A stretch of DNA of 28,107 bases, taken from CAVRJC01 sp964505725. GTDB taxonomy: Bacteria; Actinomycetota; Acidimicrobiia; IMCC26256; DASPTH01. Every line of letters starts with the position of its first letter. Within the stretch, counting starts at the first letter, position 1. Location: NCBI GenBank assembly GCA_964505725.1, contig CAZDJK010000040.1:1-28107 (forward strand), in the 5' to 3' direction. Positions 1 through 7,223 of the stretch are shown here, one piece after another. Under the pieces are notes generated by a model. It had not been told where the DNA came from. It saw only the letters and a list, made by a program, of their open reading frames with translations, and searched no databases. Made by a program: the position numbers and the translations under genes.

Positions 1-300
1 ATCACGCTCGCGCTCGAGGGCTCCTCACCCCGTTTCGAGATCCAGCTCCTCGCGTTCGACCCGACGCCGGCGTCCGACCCCGGTGCGCAGCCGACGAACC
101 TCAGGCGCCGCGGCTACAACCACCTCGCGTTCCGGGTCGACGACATCGCCGCCGCCACCGCGCGCCTGGAGGCGGGCGGGGTGAGGATGCTGAGCGAGGA
201 GATGGACTACATCAACCGCCGGTTGCGCCTGTTCGAGGGACCCGAAGGGATCACCCTCGAGCTGGTGGAGTGGGTCGAAGCCGTCGACGACCCACCCTGA
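1..300 (+). CDS. VOC (glyoxalase/bleomycin-resistance fold) protein, 3' part
   Basis: The reading frame is open from the first base to TGA at 298-300, giving the last 99 residues; the start lies outside the window. The segment NHLAFRVDDIAAATARLEAGG followed by GPEGITLELVEW is the usual second beta-alpha-beta-beta-beta module of vicinal-oxygen-chelate proteins. In this module the first-strand His (NHLAF) and the late-strand Glu (ITLELVE) commonly bind the metal. The family includes glyoxalases, ring-cleavage dioxygenases and methylmalonyl-CoA epimerases, so the reaction cannot be assigned from half a protein. It runs in the same direction as the peroxidase gene 124 bases downstream. A lyase or epimerase role in the neighbouring catabolism is possible but is inference. 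Confidence 0.8.
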   Translation: MTLALEGSSPRFEIQLLAFDPTPASDPGAQPTNLRRRGYNHLAFRVDDIAAATARLEAGGVRMLSEEMDYINRRLRLFEGPEGITLELVEWVEAVDDPP

Positions 301-303
301 GCA

Positions 304-316
304 GGCGCGTTGCGCC
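304..316 (+). terminator. short GC hairpin after the VOC gene
   Basis: GGCGC (304-308) and GCGCC (312-316) form a perfect 5-bp stem with a 3-base loop, four bases after the VOC stop codon. No T-run follows. It is a weak candidate terminator or mRNA end-protecting hairpin; GC-rich DNA produces such stems by chance. Confidence 0.25.
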
Positions 317-423
317 CGACCCGCGGACGAGAACATGATGAGGCCGATGCGCCGGCGGGCCCGTGCGGGCGCGTCGTCGGGCAGCCGGACGAAGGCGCGG
401 AAGTCCACGAAGGAGAGGCGGTC

Positions 424-1347
424 ATGCCGAACCCGCAACACGCGATCCTGACGAATCTCACGAAGTATCAGTGGTACACGCACCTGAGCCGTACCGACGG
501 CGCGGACCTCGACGTGATCAAGCAGGCGATGCGCGACGTTCGGGTGGCCGGCGCGCAGGTGGGAGTCACCACGCCTGTGAACGTGTGCCTCCTCGTCGGG
601 CCCTCCTTCCTGCCCGAGCTGACCGACGACGTGCCCGACGACTTCCAGCCCTACCCGGGCTACGAGTCGCCCGACGGCAAGGTCGCGAAGGCGACGCAGG
701 AGGACCTGTTGCTCTGGATCCACTCCGACGAGAAGGACCTCTGCTGGGAGACCCAGTACCGGTTCCGCACCGCGGTCGAGGGTCACATGGCCGTCGCGCG
801 GGAGACGCCGACGTTCATCTACCGCAACAGCCTCGACCTCACGGGCTTCATCGACGGGACGGGCAACCCCGTGCCCGACGACCAGCACGACCGCGCCATC
901 GTGCCCGACGGCCAACCGGGTGCGGGCGGTTCGTTCTGCATCGCGCAGCGCTGGGTCCACGACCTGCACTACTTCAACAGCTTGTCGCAGCAGGACCAGG
1001 AGAACCTGTTCGGCCGCACCAAGGCCGACTCCACCCGGCTCTCCGTCCAACCTCCCACGTCGCACCTGAGCCACGTCGAGCTGCGCGAGGGCGAGACCGC
1101 CGACGACAGCAAGCCGAAGCGGGGTGAGATGGTGCGCCGCTCCACGCCGTACGCGTTCCACGACGGCACCATCGGCCTGTACTTCATGGGGTTCTGCCGC
1201 GAGCAGGCACCGATGCGGGAGCGGATGGAGGCCATCTACGGGATGAACGGGCAGGCGCGTGACGCGCTCACCGACTACTCGACGCCGGCGTCGGGTTCCT
1301 TCTACTTCGCCCCGTCGGTCGAGACGCTCGACGCCGCACTCGGCTAG
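424..1347 (+). CDS. Dyp-type heme peroxidase
   Basis: This 307-residue protein belongs to the dye-decolorising peroxidase family and is close to the usual length of cytoplasmic B-type (YfeX-like) members. The GXXDG signature is GFIDGT at residues 141-146, with catalytic Asp144. The probable proximal heme His is His214 in SHLSHVEL, and the distal Arg lies in RRSTPY (238-243). The start at 424 has AAGGAGAGG at 409-417 as ribosome binding site; the frame stays open upstream to 310, but those codons lack a ribosome site and resemble no Dyp sequence. There is no Tat or Sec signal, so it should act in the cytoplasm, using peroxide to oxidise a substrate or detoxify peroxide. Its C-terminus meets the DUF35 gene tail to tail, with 25 bases between. 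The family call is firm; the substrate is unknown. Confidence 0.93.
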   Translation: MPNPQHAILTNLTKYQWYTHLSRTDGADLDVIKQAMRDVRVAGAQVGVTTPVNVCLLVGPSFLPELTDDVPDDFQPYPGYESPDGKVAKATQEDLLLWIHSDEKDLCWETQYRFRTAVEGHMAVARETPTFIYRNSLDLTGFIDGTGNPVPDDQHDRAIVPDGQPGAGGSFCIAQRWVHDLHYFNSLSQQDQENLFGRTKADSTRLSVQPPTSHLSHVELREGETADDSKPKRGEMVRRSTPYAFHDGTIGLYFMGFCREQAPMRERMEAIYGMNGQARDALTDYSTPASGSFYFAPSVETLDAALG

Positions 1348-1372
1348 GAGCTCGCTCCGTCCGTCGCCATGC

Positions 1373-1774
1373 TCATGCCGGCCCGAAGGCGGGGAGCACC
1401 TCCCCGTCGCCGGGTCGCACGAACTGGACGCGCAGCGCGATGCCGGCCGCGAGCGCGCCGGGATCGGCGCCGACGAGGGGGACCTGGAGCCACGGTCCCT
1501 CCTCGAGCTCCACGTACCCGAACACGGAGGTCGCGCCGTCGGGCGACGCGAGCACCGGGGCGAGCGGTGCCACGTGGTCGACCGCCCAGGTCACGAGCGT
1601 CGCGTCGCCCGACGCCTCCACCCACTCCAGCACGTCGCTGTCGGCGCATCGCAGAGCTTGGGGCGCCAACGCGCGACTGCACACCGGGCAGCGCCGGATG
1701 AGGAGCCGGCCTGCCGCAGCCGCGTCGAAGAACTCCGCCGAGGCGTCATCGCGCTCGATCGAGAACCCGCTCAC
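1373..1774 (-). CDS. DUF35 OB-fold acyl-CoA-associated protein
   Basis: A 133-residue protein with the DUF35 layout: an N-terminal helix (EFFDAAAAGRLLIRRC), a zinc-ribbon region, then an OB-fold beta barrel ending in VQFVRPGDGEVLPAF. DUF35 proteins partner thiolase-superfamily enzymes; in steroid side-chain breakdown a DUF35 domain binds the Ltp2 aldolase and helps hold the acyl-CoA. The zinc site looks incomplete: Cys29, Cys32 and Cys43 are present, but the position expected for the fourth Cys (about 46) is Ser. The GTG start overlaps the TGA stop of the upstream thiolase-like gene in the sequence GTGA, implying translational coupling and a complex of the two products. The start is fixed by this overlap and by the normal length of the protein. 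Confidence 0.85.
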   Translation of the reverse strand: MSGFSIERDDASAEFFDAAAAGRLLIRRCPVCSRALAPQALRCADSDVLEWVEASGDATLVTWAVDHVAPLAPVLASPDGATSVFGYVELEEGPWLQVPLVGADPGALAAGIALRVQFVRPGDGEVLPAFGPA

Positions 1775-2970
1775 GTGCGCGCCTGCGGGCTGATGACGAG
1801 TGACGCGTGGTGGTCGAGGACACCGCCGTTGCCGCTCACGAGCACGACATCGTGCCGCTCCACCTGGCGGTCGCCGCCCTGGCCACGCGCCTGGATCACG
1901 GCCTCGGAGAGGGGCGTCATACCCCAGAGGTAGTAGCTGGAGAGCTGACCTCCCCCGGTGTTCAGCGGCAGCGACCCGCCGGGGTCGAGCGCACCGCTCG
2001 CCGCGAGCGGGCCGCCCTCGCCCTTGTCGCAGAACCCGTAGTCCTCGAGCGAGACGAGGGCGGTGTACGTGTAGCAGTCGTAGAGCTCGCACACATCGAC
2101 GTCGGCGGGCGAGATGCCGGCCATCGCCATCACCGCGGGGCCCGCGATCGCGGCCCCGGTGACCAGCCCGAACTCGCTGCCCCTCGCCATCGTGTAGCCG
2201 GGGTGCGTCTGTGCCGCGCCCCAGATGTGCACCGGGGGTTGCGCGAGGTCGCGCGCCCGGTCCCGCGCCGTCACCAGGATCGCGATGCCGCCGTTCGAGA
2301 CCATGCAGCAGTCGAGCAGGTGCAGCGGCTCGGCGACCCAACGCGACGCCTGGTGGTCCTCGAGGGTGATCGGCTCGCGGAACCGGGCACGCTCGTTGCC
2401 CGCGGCCCATGCACGCTCGGCGACTGCGATCGCGCCGAGCTGCTTGCTGGTCGTGCCGTAGCGCTCCATGTGCCGTCGCGCCGCGAGCGCGTAACCGTTG
2501 GTCGCGCCGCGTGCACCCCCGGCAAACGCCACCGCGCCGAAGCCGCTCGGGCCTCGCGCGCGGGCCCTTCGCCGGTAGACATCTCCCGACGACGCGCCCG
2601 GCACGGTGAGCGGGGCGTCCGCGTGCACGCACACCACTGTGGTGGCGAGCCCGGTCGCGACCGCCATGGCCGCGTACTGCACCTGCGCGATCGCGGTGGC
2701 TCCCGCCGCGCTCATCTGGGTCATCAGGCGCAGGTCGCGTAGGCCCAGGTCGCGCTGCAGGAGGAACTCGACGCCGCCCGAGACGCCGTTGCTCAGGAGC
2801 AGGCCGTCGACGGCGTCCAGGGTGAGGCCCGCGTCGGCCACGGCCAGCCGCACCGCGTCCGCCGCGAAGTCGGCTGCGGTCCGGCCGAACACCTTGCCCG
2901 TCTCGGTGATCCCGAGCCCGGCGATCGTCGCGCGAGAGAGGAGCTCCGCCCCCGCCGAGACCGTGGTCAC
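1771..2970 (-). CDS. Thiolase-like lipid-transfer protein (Ltp2/SCP-x type), degenerate active site
   Basis: From the GTG at 2970 this is 399 residues, normal for the actinobacterial thiolase-like/lipid-transfer family. The N-terminal strand ATIAGLGITETGKV, the middle motif ELYDCYTYTALVSLEDYGFC and the late NTGGGQLSS motif are typical. The catalytic residues are not those of a thiolase: the CxSG nucleophile site reads SAAG, with Ser at 87, and the GHP motif with the general-base His is replaced by YYLWG at 346-350. Ltp2 aldolases, which split steroid side chains by retro-aldol chemistry, are thiolase relatives that use tyrosines in a rebuilt active site, so an aldolase role with the DUF35 partner downstream is the best guess. 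The frame is open well upstream of the GTG, but I see no better start. No strong ribosome site precedes it. Confidence 0.85.
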   Translation of the reverse strand: MTTVSAGAELLSRATIAGLGITETGKVFGRTAADFAADAVRLAVADAGLTLDAVDGLLLSNGVSGGVEFLLQRDLGLRDLRLMTQMSAAGATAIAQVQYAAMAVATGLATTVVCVHADAPLTVPGASSGDVYRRRARARGPSGFGAVAFAGGARGATNGYALAARRHMERYGTTSKQLGAIAVAERAWAAGNERARFREPITLEDHQASRWVAEPLHLLDCCMVSNGGIAILVTARDRARDLAQPPVHIWGAAQTHPGYTMARGSEFGLVTGAAIAGPAVMAMAGISPADVDVCELYDCYTYTALVSLEDYGFCDKGEGGPLAASGALDPGGSLPLNTGGGQLSSYYLWGMTPLSEAVIQARGQGGDRQVERHDVVLVSGNGGVLDHHASLVISPQART

Positions 2971-2978
2971 GAGCTTCG

Positions 2979-3009
2979 GAGCGTCGGCGGCCGGGTCGGA
3001 TCGACGCTC
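2979..3009. promoter_or_regulatory. 8-bp inverted repeat in the divergent promoter region
   Basis: GAGCGTCG at 2979-2986 and CGACGCTC at 3002-3009 are perfect reverse complements separated by 15 bases. The repeat starts 9 bases upstream of the GTG of the minus-strand thiolase-like gene, within the 180-base gap shared with the plus-strand amidohydrolase gene. The spacing suits a dimeric repressor operator, or a leader hairpin in the thiolase mRNA. The role is inference. Confidence 0.35.
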
Positions 3010-3116
3010 GGAACGAAGGTCTCGGGGATGGCGCTCCTCTCGCGCGAGGTCTTTCCCACGACCACATGCTGTCACCGCGGGAGAGGCTCCCGCGTCGATG
3101 GCGCGCGGATCCTGGG

Positions 3117-3122
3117 TACGAT
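3117..3122 (+). promoter_or_regulatory. candidate -10 box TACGAT for the amidohydrolase gene
   Basis: TACGAT fits the TANNNT pattern of actinobacterial housekeeping promoters. It lies 10 bases before an in-frame GTG at 3133 and 28 bases before the preferred GTG at 3151. No convincing -35 hexamer is visible. The same hexamer stands just upstream of the nitroreductase gene. Confidence 0.35.
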
Positions 3123-3150
3123 CGCGCTGCCCGTGACGAGGGGAGCAGGC

Positions 3151-4350
3151 GTGGTCGACTACCGCTACATCGACGCTGACAACCACTTCTACGAGGCGCC
3201 GGACGCGTTCTCCCGCCACGGCAGCCAGCGGGTGAAGCGCTTCGTCCAGTGGGTCGACCAGGGCAAGAAGAAGTTCCTGCTGTTCGGAGGCGCGTACGCG
3301 CCGGGCAACGGGAACCCCACCTTCAACCCCGTGGCCAAGCCGGGCGCGTTCCACGAGACGCTCAAGTCGCTCGAGCGCGGCGAGGTCCCCGAGGGCCCCC
3401 GCTACGGCGAGCTCGCGCCGCTCGACCCCGCGTTCATGTACCGCGACGAGCGGCTCGACGCGATGGACGAGCAGAACCTCGACCGGACCCTGATCTACCC
3501 GACGATCGGGCTGAGCTGCGAGCACCTGTTCGTCGACGACTGGGATCTGCTCTACCAGTTCTTCCACGCGTTCAACGCGTGGATCGACGACGACTGGGGT
3601 TTCAACTACCGGAACCGCATCTACGCCCCGCCGGTGATCCCGATGGCCGACGTGCACCGCTCGCTCGACGAGCTCGAGTGGGCCATCGACCGCGGCTGTC
3701 GCGTGGTGACCATGACGCCAGGTCCGTGGTACGGGCGTTCCCCCGCCGACACCTACTTCGATCCCTTCTGGCAGCGCATGAACGACGACAAGATCGCGCT
3801 CGTGTTCCACGCCTACGGCGGCATCCCCACCGCGTACCGCCGGTTCTACGAGCGCGAGTGGGCGCGCGCGCCGGTCACCAACCAGATGCACAGCCAGATG
3901 CTGATGAGCGCGATCCTGCCGTTCCACCGGCCGGTGATGGACTCGATGATGGCGATGACGCTCGGCGGCCTCTTCAACCGGTTCCCGAACCTCACGGCGC
4001 TCAGCATCGAGGTCGGCGCCGCGTGGGTCGGGTACTGCCTGCACGAGCTCGACCACGCGGGCTCCAACCTGGTCGAGCGGCGCGTCACCACCTTCGACGG
4101 CGAGCTCGTCGGGCGGCCCTCAGACGTGTTCCGGCAGCACTGCTACGTCGCGCCGTTCCCCGAGGAGGACATCGCCGAGCTTGCCGGCCTCATAGGGGCC
4201 GACCGCGTGCTGTTCGGCTCCGACTGGCCCCACCCCGAGGGCACCGCACAGCCCGGCGACTTCCGCAAATTCGTCGAGCCGATGCCGGAAGCCGAGCAGC
4301 GGATGATCATGCGCGACAACCTGCTCCGGGTCCTCGAGCCTGCTGCGTAG
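3151..4350 (+). CDS. ACMSD-type amidohydrolase (metal-dependent decarboxylase/hydrolase)
   Basis: From GTG 3151 the product is 399 residues with the amidohydrolase-2 TIM-barrel pattern. The first strand carries the metal motif with Asp10 and His12 (IDADNHFYE). A mid-barrel His sits in ALVFHAYGG. The last-strand Asp358 lies in the hallmark GSDWPHPEG, and the protein ends with RDNLLRVLEP. Relatives decarboxylate or hydrolyse ring-derived acids (ACMSD, o-pyrocatechuate and gamma-resorcylate decarboxylases) and often accompany aromatic or cyclic-terpenoid catabolism; the substrate here is unknown. The GTG at 3151 is preferred because AGGGGAG precedes it at a good distance; GTG 3133 is an alternative if the mRNA is leaderless. 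It is transcribed divergently from the thiolase-like gene and heads a run of eight plus-strand genes. Confidence 0.88.
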   Translation: MVDYRYIDADNHFYEAPDAFSRHGSQRVKRFVQWVDQGKKKFLLFGGAYAPGNGNPTFNPVAKPGAFHETLKSLERGEVPEGPRYGELAPLDPAFMYRDERLDAMDEQNLDRTLIYPTIGLSCEHLFVDDWDLLYQFFHAFNAWIDDDWGFNYRNRIYAPPVIPMADVHRSLDELEWAIDRGCRVVTMTPGPWYGRSPADTYFDPFWQRMNDDKIALVFHAYGGIPTAYRRFYEREWARAPVTNQMHSQMLMSAILPFHRPVMDSMMAMTLGGLFNRFPNLTALSIEVGAAWVGYCLHELDHAGSNLVERRVTTFDGELVGRPSDVFRQHCYVAPFPEEDIAELAGLIGADRVLFGSDWPHPEGTAQPGDFRKFVEPMPEAEQRMIMRDNLLRVLEPAA

Positions 4351-4360
4351 GCCTCCTCGG

Positions 4361-4380
4361 TAGGCTGCCGCCACCGGCAG
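4361..4380 (+). promoter_or_regulatory. TAGGCT -10-like box and small hairpin before the ACAD pair
   Basis: TAGGCT (4361-4366) fits TANNNT and lies 36 bases upstream of the acyl-CoA dehydrogenase start. A 6-bp hairpin, CTGCCG (4365-4370) / CGGCAG (4375-4380) with a 4-base loop, overlaps it. An internal promoter or a weak terminator is possible. No -35 box is recognisable. Confidence 0.25.
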
Positions 4381-4402
4381 ACCTGCGACGAGAGAGGCTG
4401 CG

Positions 4403-5566
4403 ATGGAGTTCCAGTACCCGCCCGAGGCCGAGGCGTTCCGCGCCGAGCTGCGCGAGTGGCTCGCGGCCAACCTCACCGACGAGCACCGGCGCGCGGTACG
4501 CGGAGGATACGAGGGCGGCGCGTACGACTTCGAGGCCGCCAAGGCCTGGGCGCGCACGCTCTACGAAGCCGGCTGGGCGTGCGTCGCGTGGCCGCGCGAG
4601 TACGGCGGGCGTGAGGCGGGTGCCATCCAGCAGATGGTGTTCGAGGAGGAGATGGCGCGGGCGGGCGCACCCGGCCACCCCAACCAGCTCGGCATCGGCG
4701 AGATCGGCCCCGCGATCCTCCACTGGGGCACCGAGGAGCAGAAGGCGCGGTTCATCCCCCGCATGTTGAGCGCCGACGACATGTGGTGCCAGGGCTTCTC
4801 CGAGCCTGACGCAGGCAGCGATCTCGCCTCACTGCGACTCCGAGCGGTGCGCGACGGCGACGAGTACGTGCTCGACGGGCAGAAGATCTGGAACAGCGGC
4901 GGCGACCGCGCCGACTACTGCGAGCTGCTCGTGCGCACCGACCCCTCGGCGCCCAAGCACCAGGGCATCAGCTGCCTGGTCGTCGACATGCACCTGCCCG
5001 GTATCGAGGTGCGGCCGATCCGGATGCTCACCGGCGGGTCCGGCTTCGCGGAGCTCTTCTTCACCGGTGTGCGCGTCCCGGTCGGCGCGCTCCTCGGCCC
5101 CGAGAACGACGGGTGGAAGGTCGCGCACACCACCCTCGCACACGAGCGCGGCGTCGTGATCAACACCCACAACGCGATGCGCAAGCAGATCGCCGGGTTG
5201 ATCGAGCTGAGCCGCTCCGCACCGGTCGGGTCCGGCGTCGCCGCCGACCAGCAGGCGATCCGCCACCGGCTCGTCGAGCTCTACGCCACCGGGGAGATCA
5301 TGGCGTTCCTCGCCGACCGCCTCACGGCCGCGCAGTTGAGCGGGAAGGGCCCGGGCCCCGAGACCGCGATCGCCCGGTTCCTGTGGCAGGACGTGAGCCA
5401 GGGCATCGCCGAGCTCACCGCGGAGCTGCTCGGGCCCGACGGGCTCGTGGGTGCGTCGGCCGCAGCCCGCGCCGGCGCGCGCACGAACACGATCGCCGGC
5501 GGCACCACCGAGATCCACATCAACAACCTCGCCTACCGGGGCCTCGGGCTCCCGCGAAGCTACTGA
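4403..5566 (+). CDS. Acyl-CoA dehydrogenase, catalytic-type subunit
   Basis: A 387-residue flavoprotein of normal ACAD length. It has an N-terminal helical domain, the FAD/substrate signature CQGFSEPDAGSDLASL near residues 129-143, the conserved YVLDGQKIWNSGG strand (155-167), and the C-terminal GGTTEIHINNLAYRGL. Glu370 in that last motif is the likely general base. The enzyme would take two hydrogens from an acyl-CoA to give the alpha,beta-enoyl-CoA and pass electrons to ETF. The next gene starts within its stop codon (TGATG). That, and the second protein's lack of the GTTEI motif, suggest a hetero-oligomeric alpha/beta dehydrogenase like the paired FadE enzymes of steroid side-chain degradation. 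The start is supported by a GAGAGG ribosome site. The family is certain; chain length and partner are inferred. Confidence 0.93.
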   Translation: MEFQYPPEAEAFRAELREWLAANLTDEHRRAVRGGYEGGAYDFEAAKAWARTLYEAGWACVAWPREYGGREAGAIQQMVFEEEMARAGAPGHPNQLGIGEIGPAILHWGTEEQKARFIPRMLSADDMWCQGFSEPDAGSDLASLRLRAVRDGDEYVLDGQKIWNSGGDRADYCELLVRTDPSAPKHQGISCLVVDMHLPGIEVRPIRMLTGGSGFAELFFTGVRVPVGALLGPENDGWKVAHTTLAHERGVVINTHNAMRKQIAGLIELSRSAPVGSGVAADQQAIRHRLVELYATGEIMAFLADRLTAAQLSGKGPGPETAIARFLWQDVSQGIAELTAELLGPDGLVGASAAARAGARTNTIAGGTTEIHINNLAYRGLGLPRSY

Positions 5567-6675
5567 TGGCGCTCGAGTTCAGCGACGAGCAGTTCGCGCT
5601 GCGCGACACCGTGCGCCGCTACCTAGCCGACCGCGCTCCGGTCGCGTACGTGCGTTCCGTCTACGAGGATCCCGTGCACGGCACGACGCCCGAGGTCTGG
5701 AAGGGCCTCGTCGACCTCGGCCTCACCGGCATCCTCGTACCCGAGGCGAACGGCGGGCTCGGGCTCGGCCTCGCCGACATGACCCTCGTGGTCGAGGAGA
5801 TGGGACGCGCGTTGCACCCCGGCCCCTTCTTCTCGTCCGCGGGAGCGGCGACGCTGGCGACCCTGCTCGTCGGGAACGACGACGACCACGCCGCGCTCCT
5901 CCCGGCGCTGGCGTCGGGTGAGCGCACCGCGTCGCTGGCGCTGCTCGAGCCCGGCCGCGGTGGCGAGTGGCGGGCGCCGGCTGCGACCGCGGCGGAGGGC
6001 AGCGGCGGATGGACGGTCTCGGGCGCCAAGGCGCACGTCCCCGACGGCGCCGCGGTCGACGTGCTGCTCGTCACCGCCGCGGCGCCGGACGGCCTCGGGC
6101 TGTTCGCGGTGGAGGCGTCGGCGTTGACGGCGTGCGAGCCCGAAGCGGCACTGGACGGCACGCGCAAGCAGGCGACCATCCGCCTCGACGGCGCCGCGGC
6201 TCGGCGCGTCGGCACTGGCGACGCGACGGCTGCCCTGCAACGGGCCGTCGACCGGATCGCGATCCTCACGGTGGTCGACGGTGTGGGCGCCGCCGACGCC
6301 GCGCTCCAGATCTGCCTCGACTACGCGCGCGAGCGCGTCGCGTTCGGCAAGCCGATCGGATCGTTCCAGCACGTGCAGCGCCTGTGCGTCGAGATGTACC
6401 AGGCGGTCGAGATGTGCCGCGCCGCGGGCTACGTGGGCGCGTTCACCGCCGACGCCCACGAGGACGACGAGTGCCACCGCGTCGCGCTCGTCGGCAAGTC
6501 GTACGCCGGACACGGCCTGGTGACCGTCGGGAACCACGCGATCCAGGTGCACGGCGGCGTCGGCGCCACCTGGGAGCACGACATCCACCTCTATTACAAG
6601 CGGTGTCTTTCCGATGCCGCGTCCTACGGCGACGCGTTCACCGCCACCGACGAGCTGGCGGCGCTCGTCATCTGA
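5566..6675 (+). CDS. Acyl-CoA dehydrogenase-family partner subunit
   Basis: The 369-residue product starts at the ATG that overlaps the previous stop by one base; longer in-frame extensions lie inside the neighbouring gene and can be ignored. It has the ACAD fold: MALEFSDEQFALRDTVRRYL at the start, EANGGLGLGLADMTLVVEEMGRA at about 60-82, RVAFGKPIGSFQHVQ in the C-terminal domain and IQVHGGVGATWEHDIHLYYKR near the end. The usual SEPxAGSD flavin signature is degraded (ALLEPGRGGEW, 125-135) and there is no GTxEI motif. This matches partner subunits such as FadE27/FadE29-type chains, which complete a heterotetramer rather than act alone. Tight coupling to the upstream gene supports a 1:1 complex. 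The complex is inference. Confidence 0.9.
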   Translation: MALEFSDEQFALRDTVRRYLADRAPVAYVRSVYEDPVHGTTPEVWKGLVDLGLTGILVPEANGGLGLGLADMTLVVEEMGRALHPGPFFSSAGAATLATLLVGNDDDHAALLPALASGERTASLALLEPGRGGEWRAPAATAAEGSGGWTVSGAKAHVPDGAAVDVLLVTAAAPDGLGLFAVEASALTACEPEAALDGTRKQATIRLDGAAARRVGTGDATAALQRAVDRIAILTVVDGVGAADAALQICLDYARERVAFGKPIGSFQHVQRLCVEMYQAVEMCRAAGYVGAFTADAHEDDECHRVALVGKSYAGHGLVTVGNHAIQVHGGVGATWEHDIHLYYKRCLSDAASYGDAFTATDELAALVI

Positions 6676-6864
6676 GGCAACCGTTCGCGTTACGTCCTGG
6701 AGCGCTGAACCCGCTGGCCGAGCTGCGACGCATCGAACCCAGCCGGCATGGCGGCAAGGCACGATCGTCGCTCTGCTGGGCCCTCCCTGCTCCGGGCAGA
6801 TGCCGGTTGACGGCGGGCGCCGGTTGCTGGAGGCTGCACCTGTGGAGGCTTGGAGGTGGGGGAA

Positions 6865-7164
6865 ATGGAATTCGTTCAGACGATCGAGTTGACGACCACG
6901 AAGTACGACGAGCTCCGTGCCGTTGGTGATGAGTTCATCGAGAAGCGGCGGACCGCTGGAGGCCCCAAGCCGACGAGCGTCGTTCACCTGAGGGATCGGG
7001 ACAACCCGAACACGTACCGGATCGTCGCCAGGTTCGCCTCCGTTGAGGAGGCGATGGAGAACTCCAACCGGGACGACACCACGCAGATGGCCGAGCGCAT
7101 GGCAGCGTTGTGCGACGAGCGGACGTTCCGGAACTTCGACGTGGTCTACGAGATCAACCCGTAG
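6865..7164 (+). CDS. Small actinobacterial protein, possible dimeric alpha/beta-barrel fold
   Basis: A 99-residue protein starting at ATG 6865 behind GGAGG (6852-6856); an in-frame TTG at 6850 lies inside that ribosome site and is unlikely. The order strand (EFVQTIELTTT), helix (YDELRAVGDEFIEKRR), strand (SVVHLRDRDNPNTYRIVARFAS), helix (VEEAMENSNRDDTTQMAERMAALC), strand (FRNFDVVYEI) resembles antibiotic-biosynthesis-monooxygenase-like ferredoxin folds. I cannot name a function. Hand counting gives about 63 % G+C over 6901-7080, below its neighbours. It is separated from the ACAD pair by 189 bases and from the next gene by a strong hairpin, so it may be its own transcript. The upstream gap holds a TTGACG hexamer at 6807 but no clear -10 box. 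Confidence 0.75.
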   Translation: MEFVQTIELTTTKYDELRAVGDEFIEKRRTAGGPKPTSVVHLRDRDNPNTYRIVARFASVEEAMENSNRDDTTQMAERMAALCDERTFRNFDVVYEINP

Positions 7165-7169
7165 GAGAC

Positions 7170-7193
7170 GACCCGCGCGACAGCGTGCGGGTC
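7170..7193 (+). terminator. 10-bp stem-loop after the small protein gene
   Basis: Starting five bases after the TAG stop, GACCCGCGCG (7170-7179) pairs with CGTGCGGGTC (7184-7193). All ten positions pair, one as G-T, and the loop is ACAG. No T-run follows, as is common for actinobacterial terminators. It probably terminates or attenuates transcription before the CoA-transferase gene at 7224. Confidence 0.5.
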
Positions 7194-7223
7194 CGTCGGG
7201 CTGTGCGGCTGACGAGGGGGCCG

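Noticed and set aside
310..423. Upstream in-frame extension of the Dyp peroxidase
   Set aside because: The 38 extra codons lack a ribosome site and family similarity, while ATG 424 has a strong AAGGAGAGG site.
25..1161. Long minus-strand open frame (378 codons) opposite the peroxidase gene
   Set aside because: It is Arg/Val/Leu-rich with no family motif and lies fully antisense to a clear Dyp peroxidase; such mirror frames are expected in GC-rich DNA.
6807..6812. TTGACG hexamer as a -35 box for the small gene at 6865
   Set aside because: At 17-18 bases downstream there is only GAGGCT/AGGCTG, not a TANNNT box, so no promoter is claimed.
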